Positions 42,650 through 50,659 of a stretch of 50,659 nt of DNA are shown here, piece after piece; positions within the stretch are counted from its first letter, which is position 1; every line of letters begins with the position of its first letter. The position numbers were made by a program, and so were the translations under genes. Under the pieces are notes generated by a model. The model searched no databases. It had not been told where the DNA came from and worked only from the letters and a program-made list of their open reading frames with translations. Source of the DNA: an uncultured Actinomycetes bacterium (lineage in GTDB: Bacteria > Actinomycetota > Actinomycetes > Nanopelagicales > Nanopelagicaceae); contig CALBFE010000025.1 in assembly GCA_937888825.1 (NCBI GenBank), positions 1-50,659 on the forward strand, read 5' to 3'.

Positions 42650-45600
42650 GTGCGTGGCTTAATTTCATCACTGCCTACGCAGCTAGATGCATCTCATATT
42701 GTGGCGCCTTTGCCGCTCTATCCATTTCTATTGGCAGCTCGCGCCGCTGATCACCCATTACTTGTTGTCACAAGTTCTAGCCGCAGCAGTGAAGATCTTG
42801 TTAATGAACTCAGTGAACTTCATTCCAATGTTGTCGAGTTTCCTGCTTGGGAAACTCTGCCGCATGAGCGATTAAGTCCGCGAAGTGACACTGTTGCTAA
42901 GAGAATTCAAACTCTTTATGAGTTAGAAAAGAATCAAACAGTATTTCCAATAGTTGTTACACCTGTGCGCGGTGCTATTCACCGCATCATTGCAACTCTA
43001 GGCAAAAACGAACTCCTGCAGTTAGAAATTGGTAAAGATCAATCTCTGGATGAACTAGTTCGCCACCTTGCAACCCTTGCCTATACCCGCACAGATTTAG
43101 TAGAACGCAGAGGCGAATTTGCAGTGCGCGGTGGAATCGTTGACTTATTCCTACCCTTAAATGATTATCCAATCCGTATCGATTTCTTTGGCGATGAGAT
43201 TGAAGATATGAGCTACTTTGAAGTGGCCGATCAGCGCACCTTGAAGCCAGTTGTGGGTGCTATTGAGATTTACCCTTGTCGAGAACTTCTTATAACTAAA
43301 GAGATTCGACATCGTGCAATTGAACTCAAAGATTCATTACCGGCAGCTGGCGAACTACTTGAAAAGATAAGCGAAGGCATGAGTTTTGAAGGTATGGAAT
43401 CCCTTATTCCATTGCTCATAGATGAGACCGAAACAATTATTTCTCGCATGCCAGCCAACACCCAAATAGTTTTTATTGATGAAGAGAGAATTAGATCAAG
43501 GGCTGCAGACTTACTGGCAACAAATGAAGAGTTCCTTAATGCCTCATGGAGTAACGCGGCACATGGTGCTATTGCACCTATTCATGATGGTTCTGGGACA
43601 TATATGTCGTGGGAAGAATTAAGCGCAGAAATCGGTGAGCAGAAAGTTGCCACAGGTTCCCTTTCACCATTTGGTAGCGATCTAGCCGATGACACAGAGT
43701 TCTTGGACTACAACGCAATAGATCCTATGCGCGGGGATATTGAGCGCACGATTGAACAGTTACGAAGTGCTGTGGAATCACATTTCACCGTTGTATTTGC
43801 AACCCATGGTCACGGAATGCTGGAGCGATATGCCGGAATATTTAGAGCCGCCGATTTGCCCGTGCAAGTAAATGAGAATGTATTAGCCACCCCTACCAAG
43901 GGCACAGTGCACTTAACCACTTCAATTATTGCCCATGGCTTTGAAAGTGCCGCGCACCAAATCCTTTTTATAACTGAGCGGGACTTAACTGGCAGTAAGG
44001 GAAGTGTTAAAGATTCAGAGCGCATGCCAACAAAGCGCAAGCAGGCAATTGATCCGCTAGAGCTGCGCGCTGGAGACTTTGTCGTGCACGAACAACATGG
44101 AATTGGCCGTTATGTTGAACTACTTGAGCGCACAGTTGCCGGTGTGACCCGTGAATATCTCATCATTGAATACGCACCTGCCAAGCGTGGTCACCCAGGT
44201 GATCGCATATTTGTTCCAACTGATGCACTTGAACAAGTGAGTAAGTATGTGGGTGGGGAAACACCTACCGTGCACCGTATTGGCAGTGGAGAATGGCAAA
44301 AAGCTAAGGGCCGTGCGCGTAAAGCTGTGCGCCAAATCGCAGGCGAACTTATTCGCTTATATGCAGCCCGTACTAGTTCACCTGGCTTCGCCTTTTCATC
44401 TGACACACCATGGCAGAGGGAGTTAGAAGACTCTTTTTCCTATATTGAAACACCAGATCAGCTATCAACAATTAACGATGTGAAAGCAGATATGGAGCGT
44501 CCATATCCCATGGATCGCATCATCTGCGGTGATGTGGGCTATGGAAAAACTGAGATTGCAATCCGCGCTGCCTTTAAAGCGGTGCAAGATGGAAAGCAGG
44601 TTGCAGTCCTTGTTCCAACAACGCTACTAGTGCAACAACACATAAAGACATTTGCTGAGCGATATGCAGGTTTTCCATTAAAGGTGGCGGGGATGTCACG
44701 TTTTAATTCCGCAAAAGAAAGTAAAGAAGTTATTGAGGGCCTTGCTGCTGGAGTTATTGATGTTGTCATCGGTACTCACCGAATTCTTTCAAATGATGTT
44801 GCCTTTAAAGATCTAGGTCTTGTCGTGGTGGATGAAGAACAGCGCTTTGGCGTTGAGCAGAAAGAGTCACTCAAGAAGCTGCGCACCACAGTGGATGTAT
44901 TAGCCATGTCTGCAACGCCTATTCCTCGAACCCTTGAGATGGCAGTGACTGGCATTCGTGAAATGTCCACGATTACAACGCCTCCTGAAGAGCGCCATCC
45001 CATCCTTACCTATGTGGGCCCAGCAGAAGAGGCTCAAATAACTGCTGCTATTCACCGTGAACTTCTGCGCGATGGTCAGATCTTCTATTTACATAATCGC
45101 GTTGAGAGCATTGATAGAGCCGCATCTAGGTTGCAAGAGCTAGTACCAGAGGCACGCATTCGTGTGGCACATGGGCAGATGAGTGAAGGCGCACTCGAAG
45201 ATGTGATTCTGGCTTTTTGGAATCGTGATTTTGATGTTTTGGTCTGCACAACCATTGTTGAAAGTGGCTTAGATATTCAAAACGCAAACACACTCATTGT
45301 TGAAAGAGCTGACATGTTTGGCTTATCTCAGCTTCATCAATTGCGAGGACGTGTGGGCCGTGGTCGTGAACGTGCTTATGCTTACTTTTTATATCCAGCT
45401 GATCAACCACTATCAGAGTTAGCTCATGATCGATTAACAACAATTGCGGCTAATACTGAACTGGGTTCTGGAATGCGAGTAGCACTTAAAGATTTAGAGA
45501 TTCGCGGTGCTGGAAATCTTTTGGGTGGGGAACAATCTGGCCATATTGCAGATGTGGGCTTTGATTTATATATGCGCATGGTGGGTGAAGCGGTACAAGA

Positions 45601-46120
45601 TTACAAACAGGGGATTATTGAGACTGAAGAAAGAGTTGCAGAGTGCAAAGTGGAACTACCGATTAATGCCCACCTTTCAAGTGAGTATGTTCCGGGGGAG
45701 AGATTGCGACTTGATCTCTATCGTCGCTTAGCTGATGTGAAAAACCCGCTAGATGTTGAATCAATTCGAGCTGAGCTACTTGATCGTTTCGGAGAATTAC
45801 CTGAGGAAGCAGTAGCGCTGTTGGGAGTTGCCCAACTTCGAGCACAAGCAAAGATTGCAAAGTTAACTGAAGTAGTAATTCAGGGAAAATACCTGCGTTT
45901 AGCTCCCTTAACTCTGCCTGAGTCACGACAGTTGCGTTTGTCACGTTTATATCCTGGCTCTCTCTATAAACCGGCTACTCGCACCGTTTTAGTTGCATTA
46001 GCCAAAGGCCCCGCGTGGAATCCGTCCCAGAATGAGCCTGAGATAGTGGATACTTCTCTTCTGGCCTGGGTCGTTGAGGCTGTTAACCAACTTAGCGAAG
46101 CACCGAAAGTGAGTTCATAG
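42650..46120 (+). CDS. mfd: Transcription-repair coupling factor
   Basis: A 1156-residue superfamily 2 translocase that removes stalled RNA polymerase and recruits UvrA. The N-terminal UvrB-like region (about 1-330) is followed by the RNA-polymerase interaction domain ([17 protein letters not shown]) and RecG-like motor with Walker [14 protein letters not shown] box [20 protein letters not shown] and [16 protein letters not shown] plus [17 protein letters not shown]. The C-terminal TRCF domain is complete. It starts at GTG with AGGAAGGTG upstream. Its TAG shares one base with the next gene's GTG. Confidence 0.98.
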   Translation: MRGLISSLPTQLDASHIVAPLPLYPFLLAARAADHPLLVVTSSSRSSEDLVNELSELHSNVVEFPAWETLPHERLSPRSDTVAKRIQTLYELEKNQTVFPIVVTPVRGAIHRIIATLGKNELLQLEIGKDQSLDELVRHLATLAYTRTDLVERRGEFAVRGGIVDLFLPLNDYPIRIDFFGDEIEDMSYFEVADQRTLKPVVGAIEIYPCRELLITKEIRHRAIELKDSLPAAGELLEKISEGMSFEGMESLIPLLIDETETIISRMPANTQIVFIDEERIRSRAADLLATNEEFLNASWSNAAHGAIAPIHDGSGTYMSWEELSAEIGEQKVATGSLSPFGSDLADDTEFLDYNAIDPMRGDIERTIEQLRSAVESHFTVVFATHGHGMLERYAGIFRAADLPVQVNENVLATPTKGTVHLTTSIIAHGFESAAHQILFITERDLTGSKGSVKDSERMPTKRKQAIDPLELRAGDFVVHEQHGIGRYVELLERTVAGVTREYLIIEYAPAKRGHPGDRIFVPTDALEQVSKYVGGETPTVHRIGSGEWQKAKGRARKAVRQIAGELIRLYAARTSSPGFAFSSDTPWQRELEDSFSYIETPDQLSTINDVKADMERPYPMDRIICGDVGYGKTEIAIRAAFKAVQDGKQVAVLVPTTLLVQQHIKTFAERYAGFPLKVAGMSRFNSAKESKEVIEGLAAGVIDVVIGTHRILSNDVAFKDLGLVVVDEEQRFGVEQKESLKKLRTTVDVLAMSATPIPRTLEMAVTGIREMSTITTPPEERHPILTYVGPAEEAQITAAIHRELLRDGQIFYLHNRVESIDRAASRLQELVPEARIRVAHGQMSEGALEDVILAFWNRDFDVLVCTTIVESGLDIQNANTLIVERADMFGLSQLHQLRGRVGRGRERAYAYFLYPADQPLSELAHDRLTTIAANTELGSGMRVALKDLEIRGAGNLLGGEQSGHIADVGFDLYMRMVGEAVQDYKQGIIETEERVAECKVELPINAHLSSEYVPGERLRLDLYRRLADVKNPLDVESIRAELLDRFGELPEEAVALLGVAQLRAQAKIAKLTEVVIQGKYLRLAPLTLPESRQLRLSRLYPGSLYKPATRTVLVALAKGPAWNPSQNEPEIVDTSLLAWVVEAVNQLSEAPKVSS

Positions 46121-46722
46121 TGAAGAAGATTCTGACCCTTGTTGCCGTTGCAACCACGCTCCTACTAACTGGATGTTCCCAAGTTGGTTCTGCAGCAACT
46201 CTAGGTGGCACAAAGATTTCACAAGCCACAGTGCAAGGCAGCATTGATGCAATTCTTGCTGCGCGCCAAGGTGTTGACACTTCACAGATGCAACTTGAAA
46301 CCGGTGAAACTCTCAATCGTGGTCAACTTCGTTTTCACTTATTAACTGCCCTTCTTCGTGAAGTTGGAAAAGAGATTGAGCTTTCAGTCTCTAAGGCAGA
46401 AATTGATACACGCCGCCAAAGCATCATTGACCAAGTAGGCGGCGAAGAGGGACTTCCAAACGCGCTCGTCGGTGCAGGAATTGCTCCTAATGATTTTGAT
46501 CAATACATCGAAGCAATTTCAATCTCAGACAAAATTACCCAAGCACTCACTGCTGCAGGCGTTACCGATGCTGACATGGGCACACAAATTCAAAAGCTTG
46601 TTGTTGCTAAAGCTAAAGAGTTAGGCGTGACTGTAAACCCACGTTATGGCAAATGGGATGCCACAATGGCAGATGTTGTTGCCTCAGATGCAGCAGGCAC
46701 TGCTGTTACTCCAACAGAGTAA
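46120..46722 (+). CDS. Lipoprotein with SurA N-terminal-like domain
   Basis: A 200-residue exported protein with a lipoprotein signal: MKKILTL, hydrophobic core and lipobox LLTGC (Cys19). The mature part starts GSAATLGGTKISQATVQGSIDAIL, resembling SurA_N domains of periplasmic chaperones. No parvulin PPIase domain follows, so chaperone rather than isomerase activity would be expected. The mfd-lipoprotein-mazG-eno neighbourhood matches mycobacterial lpqU in content, although there the lipoprotein follows mazG (from memory). GTG start overlaps the mfd stop by one base. Confidence 0.85.
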   Translation: MKKILTLVAVATTLLLTGCSQVGSAATLGGTKISQATVQGSIDAILAARQGVDTSQMQLETGETLNRGQLRFHLLTALLREVGKEIELSVSKAEIDTRRQSIIDQVGGEEGLPNALVGAGIAPNDFDQYIEAISISDKITQALTAAGVTDADMGTQIQKLVVAKAKELGVTVNPRYGKWDATMADVVASDAAGTAVTPTE

Positions 46723-46733
46723 AGCTTTAAAAG

Positions 46734-47384
46734 ATGACGCAGGGTTCACAGCTTCAACGCCTAGTTGAAGTTATGGACCAACTGCGCTCTCCTGGTGGTT
46801 GTCCGTGGGATGCAGAACAAACGCATGAGTCACTTCTTAAGTATTTACTGGAAGAGTCCTATGAGTTTGTGGACGCAGTTGCTGCTGGTAATCGCGTTGA
46901 TATGCGAGAAGAACTCGGTGATGTTTTATTGCAGGTCTACTTCCATGCACGTATGGCCGAGGACCACCCCACAGATCCATTTTCAATAGAAGAAGTTGCT
47001 CAAGGTATCGCTAATAAGTTAATTAGGCGCCACCCACATGTCTTTGCTGGAGTAGAAGTAAAAAGTTCAGAAGATGTTTTGCAAAACTGGGAAGATATAA
47101 AAAGGCAAGAAAAGGGCCGCACCTCAGCACTTGATGGAATTGCAATGGCGCAGCCAGCATTGCCTTTGATTGAAAAGCTTTTGTATCGCGCTGAAAAATA
47201 CAACGTTGATCTACACACCCCAGCTAACGCTGATCTGAGTGGAGATGCTGATGAGGGTGCTGTGGGACAGGCGCTACTGGCCGTTATTGCATGGGCTCAT
47301 GCCAATGGAATAGATGCTGAGGCGGCGCTGCGCAAAGAGGCTTTGAAATTAAGCCAACAAATAAGCACTATCGAGGCGCGGTAG
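46734..47384 (+). CDS. mazG: Nucleoside triphosphate pyrophosphohydrolase
   Basis: A 216-residue MazG cleaving NTPs/dNTPs to NMP and pyrophosphate, a house-cleaning enzyme. Conserved RSPGGCPWDAEQTHESL, LLEESYEFVDAV with the metal-binding acidic residues, and MREELGDVLLQVYFHA. A RRHPHVF motif and NWEDIKRQEK also fit. The length is shorter than E. coli MazG (263), since the second half is reduced, similar to many actinobacterial forms. It follows the lipoprotein by 11 bases. Confidence 0.94.
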   Translation: MTQGSQLQRLVEVMDQLRSPGGCPWDAEQTHESLLKYLLEESYEFVDAVAAGNRVDMREELGDVLLQVYFHARMAEDHPTDPFSIEEVAQGIANKLIRRHPHVFAGVEVKSSEDVLQNWEDIKRQEKGRTSALDGIAMAQPALPLIEKLLYRAEKYNVDLHTPANADLSGDADEGAVGQALLAVIAWAHANGIDAEAALRKEALKLSQQISTIEAR

Positions 47385-47448
47385 GATTAGGTCTGTAAAG
47401 ATTGTGCGATTTCAGCGTTGAGGTCTACGGCACAAGATGTGTAAGTGA

Positions 47449-48741
<1,293 letters not shown>

Positions 48742-48749
48742 GTGATTTT

Positions 48750-49148
48750 GTGGCGCGTCGACAGTTAAGTTTTAGAAGTCGACGTAGTTCGGGACGTGCA
48801 TTGGCGCTATGGGCAATATTTTTTATTTTAGCTCTAGCCATTGCACCTCCGGTAAAGCACTATTTCACTCAGCGGGCACAAATCAGTGCGCTTAATTCCC
48901 AATTAGCCTCTGATAACAAAGCGCTAGAAGCTGCGCGCCAAGAACTACTTTTGTGGCAAGACCCTGAATACATCAAGTCACAAGCACGTGAGCGTTTACA
49001 CTTTGTATTACCAGGTGAGCGTCAATATATTGTTACAGAAGATGGAACAAATACAGACACCAATGAGGGCACAAAGGTTGCCAACTCACTAACCGATGGC
49101 CAACCGTGGTATTCAAGGCTCATCGCATCTATCACAGAAGCGGGTTAA
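48750..49148 (+). CDS. Septum formation initiator, FtsB/DivIC family
   Basis: A 132-residue bitopic membrane protein: basic cytoplasmic N-terminus (RRQLSFRSRRSSGR), one membrane span (about residues 19-36), then a coiled coil (ISALNSQLASDNKALEAARQELLLW) and the family motif DPEYIKSQARERLHFVLPGE. FtsB/DivIC links FtsL and FtsQ in the divisome. It starts at GTG 8 bases after the eno stop, without a strong ribosome binding site. The eno-ftsB order is widely conserved, which supports the FtsB identity. Confidence 0.9.
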   Translation: MARRQLSFRSRRSSGRALALWAIFFILALAIAPPVKHYFTQRAQISALNSQLASDNKALEAARQELLLWQDPEYIKSQARERLHFVLPGERQYIVTEDGTNTDTNEGTKVANSLTDGQPWYSRLIASITEAG

Positions 49149-49152
49149 TTCT

Positions 49153-49641
49153 TTGCGCGAAGTAACACAAGCAGATTTAGATTGCATTGAAATTCAATTA
49201 GGTCGCACACCTCGTGACGTTCATGCAATTGCTTATCGCTGCCCATGTGGTAAACCTGCAGTAGTTGAAACACCACCACGTTTAGCTGATGGCACACCTT
49301 TCCCAACTTTCTATTACGCAACCTGCCCACGTTTAACTGCAGCGATTTCAACCCTTGAAACAACAGGGTTAATGGGTGAGATGAATGATCGGTTAGAAAC
49401 CGATGTCGAACTTGCTGGGGCTTATCACGCAGCCCATGATGATTACATTGCTGCACGCAGCGCACTTGGCATTGATGTTCCTGAAGTAGAAAACGTATCT
49501 GCTGGTGGAATGCCTAACCGCGTTAAATGCCTGCATTCACTTATTGCGCACTCACTTTCAGCGGGCCCAGATGTGAACCCTTTGGGTGATGAAGCTTTAG
49601 CAAAGCTACCTCAGTGGTGGGAAGGCAATCCATGCGAGTAG
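49153..49641 (+). CDS. DUF501 family protein
   Basis: A 162-residue protein of the actinobacterial DUF501 family, recognised by DLDCIEIQLGRTPRDVHAIAYRCPCGKPAVVETPPRL, PFPTFYYATCPRLTAAIS and GGMPNRVKCLHSLIAHSLS. Function is unknown; conserved cysteines and a histidine may bind metal. The frame is open from an ATG at 49096 inside ftsB, but those residues do not resemble the family. The TTG at 49153, 4 bases after the ftsB stop, gives the usual length, so TTG is the preferred start. Confidence 0.88.
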   Translation: MREVTQADLDCIEIQLGRTPRDVHAIAYRCPCGKPAVVETPPRLADGTPFPTFYYATCPRLTAAISTLETTGLMGEMNDRLETDVELAGAYHAAHDDYIAARSALGIDVPEVENVSAGGMPNRVKCLHSLIAHSLSAGPDVNPLGDEALAKLPQWWEGNPCE

Positions 49642-50552
49642 CAGCCATTGATTGCGGCACTAACTCAATTCGCTTACTAATTGCAGATATTGAGGGCGAG
49701 AGCTTTCGTGAAGTTCTGCGCACGATGGAGATCGTTCGCTTAGGCCAAGGTGTTGATGAGACCGGGCAGTTCCACCCAGATGCAATCACTCGCACATTGG
49801 CAGCGGTAGATAAGTTCGCTGGAGAGATTGCAAAGCGTGGAGTAGAAAAGATCCGATTCTGTGCAACAAGTGCCACACGCGATGCAACTAATCGTCACCT
49901 TTTTGTTGATGGAGTACGTGAGCGACTAGGAATTGAACCTGAAGTCATTAGCGGGGAAGAGGAAGCAGCACTTTCTTTTGCTGGTGCAATTCAAGATCTG
50001 CACCCAAGTGATGGTCCTTTTCTTGTCGTTGATATCGGCGGTGGATCAACTGAGTTCGTCTTTGGCACAGCAAGCGTTGAATCTGCAAAGTCAGTCAACA
50101 TTGGTTGTGTGAGAATGACTGAACGCCACTTTGCAAATGATCCAGCAACTCCTGCCCAAGTAGATGCAGCTTCTGCTGATATAAAAGAAGCGATTGCAAC
50201 GGCGGCCAGTATTGTTCCTATTACAAAAGCCAAGACATTAATTGCAGTTGCTGGCACAGCAACAACTGTTGCAGCTGCTGCTTTGAATTTATCTGAATAT
50301 GATCGCTACGCAATTCATCTATCAAGAATCAGTGCACAGCAGGTTCATGAAATATCACAAATGTTTTTAACTAAAAGCAGAGAAGAGCGTTTAACTCTTG
50401 GTTATATGCATCCTGGTCGAGTCGATGTAATTCCTGCAGGTGCACTTGTTCTTTCAGAGATCATGAGCGCAACTGGGGCAAGTGAATTTGTGGCATCTGA
50501 ATCAGATATCTTGGATGGAATTGCCCGTTCATTAGCTGGAAAGAGTGATTAG
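49632..50552 (+). CDS. ppx: Exopolyphosphatase/guanosine pentaphosphate phosphohydrolase family
   Basis: A 306-residue Ppx/GppA enzyme. Visible: AAIDCGTNSIRLLIAD (phosphate 1), FCATSATRDATN, EVISGEEEAALSFAGA and VVDIGGGSTEFVFG (phosphate 2), with AGTATTVAAAAL after. Members degrade polyphosphate or hydrolyse pppGpp; the short form without a C-terminal HD domain fits the actinobacterial Ppx. The ATG at 49632 gives the normal N-terminus; the frame opens 18 bases upstream at 49614. It overlaps the DUF501 stop by 10 bases. Confidence 0.93.
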   Translation: MRVAAIDCGTNSIRLLIADIEGESFREVLRTMEIVRLGQGVDETGQFHPDAITRTLAAVDKFAGEIAKRGVEKIRFCATSATRDATNRHLFVDGVRERLGIEPEVISGEEEAALSFAGAIQDLHPSDGPFLVVDIGGGSTEFVFGTASVESAKSVNIGCVRMTERHFANDPATPAQVDAASADIKEAIATAASIVPITKAKTLIAVAGTATTVAAAALNLSEYDRYAIHLSRISAQQVHEISQMFLTKSREERLTLGYMHPGRVDVIPAGALVLSEIMSATGASEFVASESDILDGIARSLAGKSD

Positions 50553-50583
50553 AAAAGCAGGGTAGATTTACCCCTTGCACGTG

Positions 50584-50659
50584 GCCCCGATAGCCCAATG
50601 GCAGAGGCAGAGGACTTAAAATCCTCCCAGTGTGGGTTCGACCCCCACTCGGGGCACCA
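50584..50659 (+). tRNA. tRNA-Leu-like (anticodon TAA) with short variable loop, CCA encoded
   Basis: Acceptor GCCCCGA/TCGGGGC with discriminator A and encoded CCA at the window end. The anticodon stem GAGGA/TCCTC surrounds loop CTTAAAA, so the anticodon is TAA (codon UUA, leucine). The T-arm GTGGG/CCCAC with TTCGACC is perfect. The variable region is only 5 bases (CCAGT), whereas bacterial tRNA-Leu normally has a long variable arm. The D stem has one C-A mismatch (13:22). The gene lies 31 bases after ppx. Confidence 0.85.

Noticed and set aside
49096-49152. N-terminal extension of the DUF501 protein from an ATG inside ftsB
   Set aside because: It would overlap 53 bases of ftsB and add residues unlike DUF501; the TTG at 49153 gives the usual N-terminus.

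Overview
The window is one contiguous, densely packed stretch of an actinobacterial chromosome. It is visibly AT-richer than most Actinobacteria, has very short spacers, many 1-8 bp gene overlaps and several convergent genes whose stop codons touch. The gene content is actinobacterial: DUF3263, DUF3027, DUF2530, DUF501, the short citrate synthase, the actinobacterial SerC, a CopD-CtaG fusion, PMT beside rsmI, and the order metG-tatD-rsmA-ispE-glmU-prs-rplY-pth and mfd-mazG-eno-ftsB-DUF501-ppx. Low GC plus compactness suggests a streamlined planktonic lineage such as the freshwater acI/Nanopelagicales group. That placement is inference, since no rRNA is present. No insertion sequence, prophage or CRISPR array is visible, and no gene-free stretch exceeds 300 bases.

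Layout. 1-6.6 kb: tail of a DUF2867/SDR protein, a PLP decarboxylase, DUF3263, groL under a CIRCE operator, DUF3027, a cold-shock protein, DUF2530 and an MFS exporter. 6.6-11.8 kb, minus strand: a large secreted protein with seven Ig-like repeats, a 26-residue membrane peptide, an MFS transporter, serC and pdxH. 12-16.5 kb: citrate synthase, photolyase, a membrane diguanylate cyclase and a secreted coiled-coil protein. 16.6-22.6 kb: an SDR/GMC oxidoreductase/saccharopine-dehydrogenase-like operon, tRNA-Arg(CCT) and an MMPL exporter. 22.6-27.1 kb: a 38-residue acidic protein, FmdB zinc ribbon, CopC-like/CopD-CtaG/acyl-CoA dehydrogenase operon and 5-formyl-THF cyclo-ligase.

27.2-29.5 kb carries a shortened MoeA-like protein, a RimJ-type acetyltransferase and a SepX/GlpR-like membrane protein. 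This matches the actinobacterial Glp-GlpR cell-division module, but the MoeA protein lacks the whole catalytic insert domain. 29.5-42.5 kb is a housekeeping block: protein mannosylation, translation (rsmI, metG, rsmA, rplY, pth, tRNA-Gln), isoprenoid and cell-wall precursors (ispE, glmU), PRPP synthesis and PEP carboxylase. 42.6-50.7 kb runs mfd, SurA-N lipoprotein, mazG, eno, ftsB, DUF501, ppx and a leucine-type tRNA with anticodon TAA but a short variable loop.

A recurring signal is a TANNNT hexamer exactly 6-7 nt before the start codon at nine genes, the arrangement expected for leaderless transcripts. It was used to choose several starts. The points most worth following up are the reduced Glp/SepX module, the short-variable-loop tRNA-Leu(UAA), the coupled 26-residue membrane peptide, the Ig-repeat secreted protein and the CopC-like protein without its copper histidines.
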